DNA from: Larimichthys crocea
Taxonomy: Eukaryota; Chordata; Actinopteri; Sciaenidae
Reading direction: 5' to 3'
Length of the DNA: 64,000 nucleotides
Assembly: GCF_000972845.2 (NCBI RefSeq)
Contig: NC_040032.1
Span: 11,196,334 to 11,260,333, forward strand
Shown here: in pieces, positions 24,901 through 39,900 of the stretch
How the letters are laid out: the number at the start of each line of letters is the position of its first letter
How positions within the stretch are numbered: the first letter of the stretch is position 1
Notes under the pieces: model-generated
What the model was told of the DNA's origin: nothing
The model's input: only the letters and a program-made list of their open reading frames with translations
Databases searched by the model: none
Translations under genes and position numbers: made by a program

Positions 24901-27900
24901 TTTGAGACTCCTCCAGAGTCACAGAAGTCATTACACAGCTGTTTTCACATAGTTTGTAGTAGTACTCATGATGAGTAAAGCAGAATTGGTGGATTGCCCC
25001 TTTAAAATACAATATTAGAGTGTGACAACAACTGGGCATAGTGTGGTTTAGTTTACAGTCCGAGATGGTGCGTCTGTCCTTTTTCTACATCAGACACATG
25101 TTTTGATTTGGAGAGAGGGAGCTGGGATGAGCCAGTCCTGAGATTTGGGTCTGCTCACTGGTGACCAGCCACTTGCAGTAGTCAAGGCAACAGATATTTT
25201 GCATTCCTCCTCTTTGCTCCCTCCACTGCTCGTTCTGTATCAGACTGCAAGAGCGCAACAGGCACAGGTGGGCTGCATCAGTCCTGGGAGAGGAGCGAGT
25301 GAAAACAAAACAGAGACGAGCATTGTTGCCCTGTCCCTTATTTTGCAAAGCAGTGTTTCTGCTGACTGAACATAGAATATGAGAGCCTTAAAAAGGCAAA
25401 AGGAAAAAAGATTGACTGAGAACATGAGGTGAAAACAGATGTCTGGAGGCAGCGAGACGAGAAGAAAAGTTTTCGGTACCCTATTCTTTTAGAAATACCA
25501 GTCAAAAGCTGTTGCAGCCTTTTTTTGGAGGACGGTTCAGGCAATGGGTGAACTCAAATCCATTCATCACCAGCCTGATCTAATGTGCCTGCATGTGTGA
25601 TAGCTCGAGCCTATGCATGCTGGTTTGATGATTCACCAGTGCAGGACAGTAGTTGTGTTCAGCACCTCACCACCCAGAGACAGATAAGCATTACGAATTA
25701 ATTATGCAGCTTCAAGAATATGCTAATATTCGGTGGGTCACTCTTTCAAAAGGATATGAGCTCTGCAGTGTCAGTGAGAAACTTTCTAATAATTCATCAT
25801 GAGCTAACTTAGGGTGACACTTTCCACTGATATTTCCCTTCTGGGTTTATTATATCTTCCTTTTTTTTGTTGTTTTTGCATTTCTAATATTCAACTGGTT
25901 TTGTACTGTTGCCGACTGTATCACACTCAGTCTACTTTAGCCACTGACCTCTGATCTCAGCCCTTGAATAAATGATCATGAAGCGTAAAGCAGCTCAATA
26001 GAGGATACTACTGTTTCAGAGGAGGTGACGATGTCAGTGAAAGTTTCACTGACAGACGTCTACTTTGTCGCCTTGATGTTGGGATGGGTTCCAATAGTCT
26101 GTCTCATTCTGGTTCTGGTTACAGGTAGGTTAAATACCCGGTTTGTTGAGCTCTCGCTTCATGAATGTTGAATTCACGATTCCTCTAAGACAGCCTTTTA
26201 AACTTAAGTAACTCAAAGTGAATATACTTCACTAAACTGTCAAATGCAATCATGATAAATGAGGAAACACCAAGTCCCTGTTCAAACATTTATCTGACGT
26301 CCATCATCTTTAAGTACGAACTTGTGTTTTTGATAACCCGAGAAGGACGAGCTCAGCTTCAGGCTACTGCTGTCTATCTCTGCAGTCAAGTAACATCAAA
26401 CGCATCATGCATGCTGATTGGTTAAATGATTAAATAGTTGATAAAACCACAGCAAAGGGGAACAAATGATTCAGGACAGGGTTAATGGATGTCACAGTAA
26501 TCACAATATGAGGTGAGATCTCCACATCCTCTGACTACAGGAGAATCTGACGTTTAACTAAGAGATGTCGTCATATCCCATCAAACAAAGTATCTACAAA
26601 GAAGAAACTAAAATAACAAAAAGAAAAAAGATTCGGATTGATAACCTCCATCTGATTACACTGCAGACCTGAGAGGGGATGAAGCAGCTTTCAGTTAAAC
26701 AGCACACAGAGCCAAAGCAGTAGCAGAGCTTCCGGCTCTCCAGGCTTTGTTTATTCTCTGCCTCTCATCTGTTCAGACTTTGAGATGAAACTTTAAGATA
26801 TGTGACTGCCTGCTCTAGCTGTGAAACAGGATAAAGTATCAGAAAACACACAAAGGAATCACACGTGAGCAGCAGAAGCTGCGACTCTCCCTGTCCCTTG
26901 TGGAGGATTAATTACTCAAGGGCTTTTCTTTACAGATGTTCATGTTATTCGTGTGTTATTTTACTTTTTAGCTCTTTATCAAGTCTGGAAAATAAAAAAA
27001 TATCAGTCAGTTTGACCTTCATGTCATTTTACATCACAGGTTTCAAAGGAACTTACAGGATATCCCATAAAGACTGAGTGCTATTTTTATCTTGCCATAA
27101 TTTAATAATATTACTCCTTCAGAAGCAGTGCATTGAAGCAGCCGTTGATGTAAAATGATATATTGTGAATGTGCATCATAAAACTAACTTAAGTTCAAGC
27201 TTTGGTGGCTCTGGGGCGTTTTATGGGTAAGCAGAATGGACAAGTGCATTGCCTCTGTCTGAACAGCTTCCAAACATCAGCAGCGGAAATGTCATCGCTT
27301 GTGGCGACGGAGGGAGATGTGTCTGCTGAATGACATTTCTGGAGATCCATCGTCCCAAATAAATGATACGCTTTCCATTGTGAAGTTTATTTACTTTAAA
27401 GTCGATAACATGGACCTTCGGGAGATGTCTGTCTGTCTAAAAACTCATCATCCTCAAGTGGCTCAGCACCACGTCAGCTCAATCTCCTCTCGACATGGCA
27501 TGACCTTTCCAGAAAGATAAACAGTCCTGCATGTGGACACAGAAACAAACAGCCTGCATCTGTATTTACACTCTCATCTAAAGCCCCTATTCAACGTAAA
27601 ATATGTTACTTTGCTGGCTCCAGAGACATTCAGAGACACTTTATTCAGACTTGACATTACTGTTCGAGAGAGCGCTTCGAGCTCGCGTGATATTTGGCAC
27701 CTTCCGTGTGACAGGAAACGGCATCGCTGCTAGAAAACAGCCATGACATGAAGGAGGAAGAGTTATTTTTTCTGTTCACTCACAGGCTGCATCACTGATG
27801 GATTTTAAAACTTATTTCTCCATTAAAGCCTTAATTATTGATCACTGTTAGGGACACTCGCCCAGTCTGCTCTTCATATCCATTTATTCATCCATGCAAC

Positions 27901-30900
27901 TGACATAGGATGAAATTAGGAGGGTGGTGCTGGTTCGATTATTACTGTGCTTGTAGAAGGTTTGTTTCTTTACACCGTGGGGTGGGGTGAGTTTATGTTT
28001 TATGTATGGGACGTAAGAAGAACCATAAAATGTTAAATTTGTGTTTCAAAGTTTATTAGACAGTTTTTTATTGTTATAGACCAAAGGAGATAATAATTAA
28101 GTTAAAAGTTTATGACAATGATCTTAAGGCGGAGACGTGCAGTTAAGTTTAATGTACTTATGCTGCAGCTTTTGCATTCTGATAAACTTTAGAGTAAGTA
28201 CTACTGCCGTCATGACTTTTAAATAAAAGAGACATAAGACCAGCTTGCTAAAATCTCCGCCTGAGTGGATCTAAGAAGACCCGTCCATGACCTGTGGCCA
28301 CGACATGGTGCAACATGACTTGCACAAGTTAGTGCCCCTGAGGCGAAGGGTCAGACAGCAGAGGTCAGATTTGTCTCATAGAGCACAGATGATAGCAAAG
28401 TAGCAACCGTTAGCTGTGGCAGAAAGGGAGCAATCGTTATTACAGTTCAAAAGGGTCAGTCGAGGTTTAGCGTTTAAGGCGCAACACATCTCCAAAGCTG
28501 ATTCTAAACGAGTCGCATTCGTCAAAAGGACTTTTAAAGTTAAATACCTGGATTTACAGTGGATCAGTCAAGCTGGTTCAGTCAGAAAACCTGGATGTAT
28601 CGTGCCACTTCGTAGCCAAGAGAATGGGTTATGTGTGTCACAGCCAGGCACAAATTGTTGTCTTGACTTTTGGACTCATCTGTTTCACTTTTCTTTTGAT
28701 TTGCGTGTTGTTCCTCCACAATAAAACACGTTTTAGATGCCTCAGCAATTCAAAGACAGATATGGATCGGCTCATCTCCCCCCCCTGGGCGGAACAGATG
28801 CTTGACTTTAATCAGTAAAAACATCCCGACACTGCAAAAGTTTCCTTAAATGCATCCAGCTAAATAACTGCTGCATCAAAATGCACAATTTTGTCTACAC
28901 ATTTGTCCTTTTGAACACACAAAAAACAAACATCATCACAACACGGGACTCATGTGACAGGTGAGTTGATGTGGCACACAATAATGAACCCGATCATAAC
29001 TTTACTTCTTGAAGAAGACGTTGTCCTCCTCCCAGAACCAGCTGTAGGTCAGGTTGCGAGGGTAGGCTTCCGCCTGGCAGGTGAAGAAGGCGTCCTGCGA
29101 AATGTTCACTGTAATGTTCTCTGGTGGTGATACAATAAACGGAGGGCCTGGTGGAGAAGAGCACAGAAATTCAAATTACTATCCGCCAGGTGCTCAGATT
29201 TTCATAGAATTCAACAGACAGCAAAATTTGGCACGAACTCAGCCACGACATATTTTAGGATAATTGAAACTTGAGCTTTTGAGGTGTAAGACACATCACG
29301 CTGGGGACATGGCAGACATCAATGCGGTGCCAGAGCATGATTCAGAGTTTGCAGGATACACCAAATTACAGCCTGATTGTCTAACCTTGGCTGGACAATA
29401 AAGTAAAGCACAAAGTTACACTGTTGTGCCTCTCTTGCATTGAATTGTGGGTGAGAATTAGGTGAACAGAGCATCTAACTAACCAATATTATTTTATATG
29501 TTGGGAGACATAGCGGAGGGAAGTTGCGATAAACAGATTTTCAGGTGGGAAATTTTTAAAACCAACCACTCAGTCGAAGGCGAAATCATTATTTTGTGTC
29601 TGAAATCTATCAATGATGATTTCACCACTCTGTTTGAAATGCATCAGGAAATCGTTGAGCTTTCAAATCATTTGCAGCTGAATCGTAATTGAATCGAATC
29701 ATGAGCCCAGAGACCTTTAGCACATACAGGACAAATATTGATGCATATTAATCTGTGTGAAGCTACACTATCCTTTAATCTAAATGACTGCACCGTCCAC
29801 ATTAGGAGCTAGGGTCAGATATTATCTCTCTTACTGGAAAACTACCCACTCAACCACGTCACATCCACTTACAGACACGACACAGTTAGTTAACCTACTG
29901 GGCAAGGGTCATGTGGGGTATTTATGGCCATGTACACATTCTGGCGCACAGAGGGATTAACACTGCTGCATCCATTCTGTGTGGTTGGCAGTGTCATGGA
30001 AACCTCCAGAGGCATATCAAATGCTTATTTTGCACTCAGTGAAGGATTATGAGAACTTATAGAATGATCCTCGCTGTGCCAGATGGATCATCCTTCTTGC
30101 AGGCATGGATATATTTATACCTTGATACTTGATTTGGGGTCATTTTCTAGCTGAGACCATAATAGTTATGATGATCCATAAGCATGCTGGTCTGCAAGCT
30201 AAAAACAGCCTATTCTAACTTCATCTCCTTTCAGCTACTTACCACATGTTAGGTGGTTGGATTTATATGAGAGCACCACTCAACACCTTAGTGTAGCATT
30301 CCACCCACAATAGGATATACCACACACAGTAGTGCCATTTAAGAAGCCTGGGCAACTGCATGTGAAAGATCTCATTTGAATGTGTCTTGCTCTGTGGGCA
30401 TTACATGCAAGACAAGATAAAAATAAAAGACCAAGACACAGACAGGAAAATTACCCAAACAAATGTCAGGGAGACTCCGCTGGAGACAGAGCAAGTATCA
30501 GAGGACCGAACGCCAAAGAGAGATCTTTCTCTGAGCTTTCAGCCGACTGGTAGAGTACAAAGAGACTACTGAGGGTTTAAAAAAAAAAAAGAAAAGACTC
30601 AAAAGATTGTGCTCAAAACGAGTGGGAAGGGTCAAAAAGGGAGGACGAGTGCCACAGCACGCTAAATGCCCAGGCTAAGGAGAAAAGTGCTGATGAAGAG
30701 ATTGATCAAATTAAGAAGTGGCTGAGGAGTCAGTGCAGAAAAGCTAAAACCAGAAAATGAAGCTGTTGATGTTCAAGAACTGCTGAGTTCATTAAACTTG
30801 TAAGTCATCCATCCATCCATCCATCGGGTCCATCTATCTATCTGGATTTTGGACCAACATTCAGAAGGTAGTCGAAAGGCTGCTTTCTTAAACACATAAC

Positions 30901-33900
30901 TTTCCTTAAAGTCCATGTAAAGGCAATTCTGAGATTACACTACATATACACTAAATATGTTTGAAGATAGTTGCTGAAAACATGTGAAAAGACTTTAAAC
31001 GATATATTACTGAAATGTGAAGTTAGAGGTTCAAACAGTTTTTCACCAGTTTTCAGTCTCAGGATTTTGTGGGCGGTCCTTAAAGTGTGGCTTGATGACA
31101 CACTGAGGCCACCCTAAGCAGAGAGATATAGATGAATTCATCTCACTCAGAGTGTTTCAAAGTTAGTCATGTTCATTTTCTGAACTCATCTGACACGTTT
31201 CAGCGCCTTCAGCACATTCAGAGGACACGACCCCACAGTCCTGGAGCTGAGAATTCATTTTTACCTGATTCTGACACCCGATTTCATAAACCTGTCGATA
31301 TTTTTAATCATTCAAATTTGGCTGGGTGGTTAATAACACTTTCTTCGTTAGTCTGACAAACTCAGAACACACATTTATTCTTACTTTACACAGACTTTAT
31401 GATGTTAAATAATTCAACATTGTCGACCAATTTCAGTTGACATTACTGAAAGTTGCTTCTTCTCTCTTACTGTGTGTTGCTTGTTTTTCTGCATTATATA
31501 CCAGGAGAAAAAAAACAGTTACATATTGGCACAGATCCAATCACTACTCTGGTACTGATACCAATATATCTGCTTATCTTCTGATAATGTCAACGGATGT
31601 ATTTACACATTTCAACATCTTCCTCTGGAGGTGGTTTGAACCACTAGATTCCAATCCACCGAGCTTTGAGATCCAAAATCTAAGACAAGCCGAGTCGCTG
31701 TAAGTGCACACATGGGGTCTTGGCTGGATAAATGTCACACAAGTAAAACTTCACAGCGCAGAGCTGCAGTGGAAGAACTGGAGAGAATGTCTGCAGGCTT
31801 TTCTTGATGAGTCAGAGTAAGAGTCCGTCTACATTATACGGTTCATTGATCTGACCGGTTGAAGTTCACCCCTGATAGATGGTGATCGACCGATGGTTCA
31901 TTCAGTCGATCAGCTTTCCTGATACATACTGCTACTTTTTTGTACTCATTGTTCAAATGTCCATAACGTATAGCAACAACAGCGTTCTTTTGGAGAGTTT
32001 TATTATGTACCTTGTCAGTAGCCTTCCTCTTTGGTATTCTTGTCATCTGAAACAACTTAACACCCGTCTCTGAATATTACCGAGACTATCAGATAAACAC
32101 AAACATCCACCGGCTTTCATAAGAGGCTGCTTTGTAATAACCATTGAACACTCCCTCCTGACAGCCCGGATGCATTTATTCTCATATTTCTTCCAATTTG
32201 TTCATAACTTAATATAACACACAAATGACCGATAAAAAAATAAGGCAGCTACCCTCAAACACATGCGCTCAATATGATGCACACACAGCTGAGATGAGCC
32301 AGTGTTGCAACTATAAACTGCCAGTCCCATATGTTAGTTCTGATCTGTAGCCCACAGCCTGATCCTTTAACAGGCAGAGCATTTCCATCTGTCAGCCCCT
32401 TAGCAGGACAACCAGGACTGGGTCTGTGCTGCCTGACTGTGTTGCTGGTGTTTGAGTGGGTGTGTGTGTGTGTTTGTGTGCGTGTCTGTGCCAACCCGCC
32501 CTATTTGGAACCAGCTGAGTGCTGGAGATTTGTTGGCACTGCAGTCTCTTAGCTGATCTGCAGCTCAGTGGCTTTCCAGGAGGGCCTCTATTAATCCGTC
32601 TCTCCTGTAAATTATACAGGACGGGTCAAACAACCGCTCTGGCTCAGCCCTGGCCCTGGCTTTGTACTCAGTCGCAAAGAAATATGTGATCTCTGTGAGC
32701 ATGTTTACTGTCTGTTCTCTGATGAATGACAGCAGCTGACAACAAACATAAAAAACTACAGAAACTTATTTCATCTAATGTTCATCTGATGAAAGGAAGC
32801 TGACAAAAATCATATTCATACGCGGGAATACTCAGGGGAAAACACTGACACAGAGTTCATGAGCTGTTGTGTATTAGCCTTTTGCGTCACTTTGTACTTG
32901 GCCGCGTTCCCCGCTTCCCAACATGCACTTTGTTTCACCTCAGTGATACAGTATCCACAGGGAGAGCTGACGAGCTATCAGCCAACACAAAGGGTATCGG
33001 TTTCATCCGTACCAGAAGACCAGACACTGAGGTCATCCACTCTCCAGATGAGAAGTTTGAGGTGGGTATGGTGGTGCACCACGATCATGTGACTGTGACT
33101 GGAGATGGTGCTACTCTGCTGATGTTTAGCATATATAATGTTCACCATCTTAGTTTAACAGATGGGAATGTCTTTAGTTATGCAGGTATTTTGTCATAAC
33201 CCAAAGTATTGGACACCTTTTAGATTTATTACAATTGATTCAGCGAGGGACAAGAATGTTGGCACCAAACACTGATCCAACAGTTGTTGAGACTTGTTCA
33301 GACATTTCACGCAAACCCTCAAAAGTCAACTTCGTTCTGATGTGAGGTTACACTTCAAGGATCAAGTCATTGAAGTACAGCCTCTGAGGATTGTCAATTT
33401 CATGCCAATCTCACTAATAGCTGTTGAGATCGCTCTGGACCAAAGTGTTGGACAGACCAACATTGCCATCCACGGTTACGCTGCTAACATGTTTTCAGAC
33501 ATCTCAACATTTTCCGCTTTGACTAATGAGGTTGTATCATGACGCGAGCATGCCTTGGTACTCCTAATTTCCCACAAGGACGATTGTAATCAGTCTGGTG
33601 AAAATGTGTCGGTGAGAGATTCAGTCTGAATTCCCTCAGTTCAGATGAGGTCATGACCACTCAGCCGTGTTCATCTGGGGCTGCGATCTTTAAATTAGAT
33701 GACCCGGGTTACCGTGGTTGCAGTTTTATCATTTAACTCTCCTTGGTGAGGCGTATCGAATCTGAGCTTGCTGCAGACGCACGGATTTGATATCGTGTCT
33801 ACTTTCGATTTCTGGGAAAAAACAATTAGTGTACTGATGTGTGCATGATGTGGCACATCGTAGACAATAAATGATTCATTTGCTAAGAGTGTCTTGATTT

Positions 33901-36900
33901 TGTGGCGGAGCGTGGACTGATACAGACAGATCATTTTAGTTACAGAAGCTGACATTTCATTTAGAGCTGGAGGCGAAAAAAACTCTTTTTCTATTCTTTT
34001 TCTCTGTAGGCCTCTATAAATAAAATATGTTTGAATGCAATTGTTATGCACCATCTACTCTTAAATGCAGCTGTTAGTTGTCCCCAAACTAATTTCAGTG
34101 TAGTCTAGTCCCACTCATAAACATATTACTGCATCATGCACTATTTAAATTCTACTCAACCTGTTGTATTCACATGGATGTGATAGCGTATTTGATGAGC
34201 TGGCTGATACCATAAAGATTGTGACAGGGAGAAGATGTGTTTAGCTTTACCACATTTTCAGCAGAGAGAAACTTTCACTTTCTTTTAAAGGGTAACTTTG
34301 GTATCATTGTGTCTAAGTGACTAATGACTAATGGGGATAATTTATAAAATTGGTCTTGTATTGAGTGAGAAGGCTGCAGACGGCAGAAGTAGTCAGTCAA
34401 AGTATGTCCATTTAAGTGCTCATTAAAAGTGTCTGACATGTTATGGAAAGACATGATTCAAAAAGCAACATAAAGTTAATCAAAACCTTGATTTGACAGT
34501 CGGTTAGTCTTTGCACTGTTCCAACAATCACCAACTCTGGTTTGGTCAAAATAAACCATTCACTGAATTATATATATATGAAAATGTTCTGGCTCTATAT
34601 TCTCCTTCATATCCAACTCTGTGAATTAAAACTGCAAAAACTAACCAAGGCAGTTTCTGCTGAGTTTGAATGTTATGATCATCTGCATAAAAAGAAACTT
34701 ACTCTATCACAGATTTCTTTGTAAAGATCCGTTCCATGATGTTGTCATCACTGTCAAAAACAGTGAACTCACAGTGGATGCACAGTGCATTGAGCCCATA
34801 AGGATTACATTTGTTTCAGTTTGGTGACCGCCGGACGCACCGGACCAATTTCAAGCATGGTTGACTCCGTTATCTAGCTAGCATGACTACATTAATTATA
34901 CAAGAAACTGTTACTAAGCTTTTTAAACAAGCCATGTCCCAATTTACTTTCAATATTTCTGCATTTAAAATTTAGCACTGTCATTGTGAGCATGCACGGA
35001 TGCATTTAGCTAGCCAACGTAGTTTTTGTTGTTGTGCATCCATGTGCATCCTTGCTGGCTGGCGCACAGGTCTGATAGCTTTGCTGTGTGCTTTAGAGAT
35101 TGCTGTTGGATAATAGTAAACCCAGAGATCTGTTCCATCTTTCCTGATTAGAGAAACAATTCTCCCTTTCCAAACCACTCTCTATCTTCCTGTGCCACTT
35201 TCTTTAGCTGCTCTCTCTAATAGTACTTGCAGTACTTTAATTATGTTGCACAAAATGCACTTAGATACACTGAACTGCAAACCTAGGACAGTAGTAATAG
35301 AGATATCTACATGTAATAGCCTAAATCTGCATCATTTAAAAGTAGATTGACCTCAAAAATATCATAATCTATATATTGCATCAAAACTTATAATTTCAAA
35401 TATTATATTTGGACTGCTGTGTTTTTGTCTTGATATTTTGCACCTCTGATACAGTTTTCTCCAGTGAGGCCACCGTGGACTCATTAAACTGTCTGCAGCA
35501 TTTTATAGGTGATGAGAGGAGCCGATGTGATTGGCCTATCCAAACTCCTCCGGCCAACGCTGTATTCTTCCCACACACCCACGGAGAATGTGTTCATCCT
35601 GCTTCATCTATCAAAGGCGACACGCTGCATTGAAAGATTTTTATCAAAAGCCCCGTCAGCTCAGAGGGCATAAACAGATATTAGTATCTAGTTTTTTCAT
35701 CAGGTCCCTGGATTTTAATAAGGTGTTGGATAGTTATCCACAGAAACTGGTGTAGAAGTTTATCGCATTCTCATCAATTAGGGTCAGTTTGACATGTTTT
35801 TGGTTTCAGCATTTGACTTTGACAGCTGATAAAGGTGCAGACTGATGGCTTTGGGTGGGAAATGCATACTGTTGTTATGCAGAGAACAAATAAGTCACCA
35901 ATAGGTGTGCAGAGCCTCTGCAGGTGATAAATGATACTTAATAAATCCTGTATTGATGCAGTTTGTTGTAAATAAAGTTTTGCCTGTGTACAGTAAAAAC
36001 ACACATGTACGAGAAAAAATAAAATACTTTGCACTTCTAAGGACAGCAACAAATACACATGTACCTACCTTGTACTAGCAGCCGTGTGGTGTGAATGGCC
36101 TCTCCCTGGGGACTGAAGGCTCGACACGTGTAGGCCCCACGATCCTCGCGTGTGATGGATAGCACCGTCAAACTCCCATCAGACACCTGAATGCATGCAA
36201 ACACAAATGTTTCACTGTTTTAAAGATGGACCTTCGCCGACAAAGAGTCTTAAACATTGGTCTTCTAAACAAAGACTGTTCTGTTTATCTGCTGACTCAC
36301 TACGTGACCAGGAGTCTTTGCTGTAATCCTGAAAAGTTAAATGGGTTCCCATCCTTGCTCGATGCAGGATTGTAGCTGCTCAACAGTTCATATTTCCTTT
36401 GTCGTATTTTATGTTTCATAATGTGCCAGAAATTTTCAATAGGTGTTCAAGTTGGGACTGCAGGCACCATCTTTCACAGAGTGGTGAACCCTTCTCCATC
36501 TTTACTTCAAAGACTCTGGGATGCTCTTTTTATATGCAGTGATGTTACTAACTTGTTGCCAGTTAACCTCATTCAATGTGAGATGTTCCACCAGGAGTTT
36601 TCTTGAACATTTAAAAACTTTTACAGTTTTTTGTTGCCACGGTGCAAACTTCTTTTTTTCTTTTTTTTAAACGTTTGGCTGGCATTAAATTCAAAACAGG
36701 CATATCATTTTCTGAAAATATTAAAGTTCAAGGGCCGAGCTTTTGTACATGGGGCGCACGCTCTACCAGGTGAGCTACCGGGCGCCCCTTTCAATTTACA
36801 TTTTACACTGCACAGCAACTTTTGTGGAAATGGGGTTATACAATTAATTTAAAATAACTGAATAGATTAAATAAACTGAACAGATGAAATACAGGACAAA

Positions 36901-39900
36901 TAGACAAATATTAGTAATAATAATCACCCAGAAAAACAGCGATGGTGCAGCAATAAGATGCTCCAAATTGAATTTATTTCATCACAACAGAACAGCGAGT
37001 GGTTATGAAAAAAAAACAAAAAAAAACTTCAAGTGTATTTAAGACCATCAGGCGTTTTCCTCCAGCCGTGTTCTGCACTGTAACTAACAGCAGCAGCGTG
37101 TTTGCTTTTGACTCAAAGGTACAGCTCACTGCTTCCAAAATGTGTGAGAGACCTGCTGGGTCTATACTCTTCACACAGAACTGTATTTTAGCCTGAGGCT
37201 GTGAGATGATTTATAACACGAGAGCGGCAGTTTAAAATATTTTCTGTAACTAACCAGAAGCTGGGGGGGGTGAAGATTTATGGACAAGAGGAATGCAATA
37301 AAATAAAATGATATACGATGCATACATTGTTCTACGTTGTAAGCAGCTGAAAATGCATGTTAGTGGTATTGAAGAAGGTAAAATGGGAAATATAGCTGGT
37401 GGAAGACAAAATTACAGAAACTTCACCAGAACTTACAGCAGCCTTCAAATAAAAGAGGGGTGTTCTACTACACATGAATAATGTGTGTTTACACCTTTTT
37501 TTTGTAGAGTTAAATGTTAAATCAGCTCAAACTGTTCATGCTATGTTGAATATAATGTTATCCAAAAGTGTTTTTATCATTGTGACTGATGAAGTTTAAT
37601 TGACGACTGGACTGGGGAGATTTCAGGCTCTAAAGCTGGCTGTAGGCTCTCTTTATCTGCATAGCAGTTAATGTAACCTTTTTCACAGCCTTTAAAGGAA
37701 AAGTATGTACAGTATATGTCTCTTAAAATAGCACTCACATGGCCATATGTACAACTAATCTTTGTTTCTGTCCTAACATGCTTTCATTGGAAGAAACAAC
37801 TACAAACACTATGATAGACTTTCTCGTCGAGACTTCAAAAAGGAGGCTGTTCCAAAAATCCTCAAACAGATTTTCATGGTAAACACCCTCATATCAAACG
37901 AACACAGCTGAAGTCAAAACTGCCTCAAAGGACATTCAGCCCTGAACTTCCCCTTCACGCGACGCTTTTATTCCTCCTGCACAAGATGTTGCTTAATTTT
38001 TCAATCCATTTCCTCAAATAAACCACATCTGGCGACAGAGAGCGCAGCGTGATGCAGCAGATTCCAGTTTATAATTTTATTTTTTTGTAACAACATTGCT
38101 GCATTTTCACAATTATCCAAACTGAAGCAGTGCCAACCACCCAAATCTGTCTTTATATTTATTCACATAGAGAGATCAGAGAACTTTCACATTCAACACA
38201 AAATGGTTATTCCGATTAAAACATCACAGAAATGCTCAGCCACTATAGAGCACATCCTCGTGTTCTGCAGGTTTTTACAGTAGAGTGTAGCCACTTATAT
38301 TATATATAACTCTCCTATGAACAAAGCGCAGTCATTTAAATAACTGATCTAATACGGGGGAGTCATTTCTATTCCTGCACGCAGAACATTGGTAGATACT
38401 GTACGGGATACCCTATTAACATGACGTTTCCTTTTCTCATTAAATATATATATTCTGGAACTAAAAGCAAAGTCTGTCATAGTAAGTATGTGAAGAGTAA
38501 GATGATTGAAACTAAAAGATCCCAACTGCAAATACAATTTATTCTCATGCATCCTGTATCCCTCGTGTACCTCTGTGAATGGCATGCTGGAGCTTCGCCT
38601 CGTGTGTGTTTGTGTAGTTTATCCTCCAGGTCTCCATGGTGGAGAGAAGGTTGCGTGGCTCTTAGGCTTAGGTGTTCAGCAGCATCTGGATGTTCCTTAT
38701 CATCCTCCTGGATCCACATTCTTAGCACATGTTTACAATCTGTATAGTGTTGCTGCCCCCAAGAGAAGTCGATCAAGCATCACAGGGTCTTCTTCACAAG
38801 TGACAGGAATGGAGTGTGAGATAGATTGGTGGGTTGAGGCAGCTTCGGCAGTAATGACGTTGTAGCAGGGAGTTTCCTCCGCAGAGCATCTGATAGGTTG
38901 AGGAAAGCTGCTGGTCCTTCACGTCGAAAGGAGCCAGATACTGAAGTAGTTCGGTATCTGATTAGGATGCCTCCTCGGCGCCTTCCTGTGGAGGTGCTCT
39001 GGGCATGTCCAGCTGGCAGGAGACCCCTGGGCAGACCCAGAACTTGGAAGGACTATATAGCCCATCTGGCCTGGGAACACCTAGGGATCCCTCAGGAGGA
39101 GATGTAATGTGTTGCTGGGGAGAGAGATATCCGATATATCTGCTTCTTTTTGGATAGTTTTTCATGATCTCGATCGCAGATCTAAGGATGTAAAGTTTGG
39201 GATGTTGTACAGACTCTGAAGTCCCTTAAAGTCTGTGTTTTCTTTCAAAACACAGTAAATATGTTGGAAAATAGTTGCTGAAAACACGTGAAAGGAATTT
39301 GAACCTCTAACTCCACATTTCAGTAATTTATCGTTCAAACTGTTTTTCACCAGTTTCAGTCCAGGATTTTTTGGGAAGTTCTAAAAGGAGACAGCGACCA
39401 CCCGGCCCCCTTTAGTGCAACGGTATAAAAATGTTCATGTGTGTTATCTAATGTCAGTGCATGTAACGTTAGACTGCTCTCGTTTCCTGAGCGGAATCCA
39501 GAGGAAAATACACCGGTAACGGGACACGGGACGTCTCTTATACGCAACAGCAGCTTGTGGCTATGACAGGGAATATATGTAGTCAGATCTCGCTTCATCA
39601 AAACACCGCACCTGAGTAATAACCGCAAAGTGACGACAGACGGCGTTACACTGAGATACATGGCTTATGTACGTTTGGACACAGAGAGACAGACACAGAG
39701 AGACAGACACAGAGAGACAGACACAGAGAGACAGACAGTGGTTCAGCAGACAAGCCCCCACAGTCCTGGAGCTGAAAACACTGCCCATTTTTACCTGATT
39801 TTGACACCTAATTTTATAAACATTATTTTTAATCATTCAAATTTTGCTGGATGGTTAATAACCCTTTCTTCTTTAGTCTGAAACTCAAAACACAGGTTAA

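Larger units (their letters stand above)
29148..36068. other. Intron between Ig2 and Ig3 exons
   Basis: A 6.9 kb intron. It holds copy 1 of a dispersed repeat (30950-31420), a minus-oriented dispersed teleost repeat (33110-33490) and a short (CATC)n run near 30808-30825. The remainder, including 34000-36000, shows nothing recognisable. Confidence 0.65.

Noticed and set aside
26470..26492. Short match with 54028-54052 (GATTCAGGACAGGG-like)
   Set aside because: About 20 similar bases with no extension on either side; not enough to call a repeat.
36731..36788. Possible tRNA gene
   Set aside because: Only the tRNA-like head is present, with no B box, no full cloverleaf and no terminator context; it is part of a SINE.
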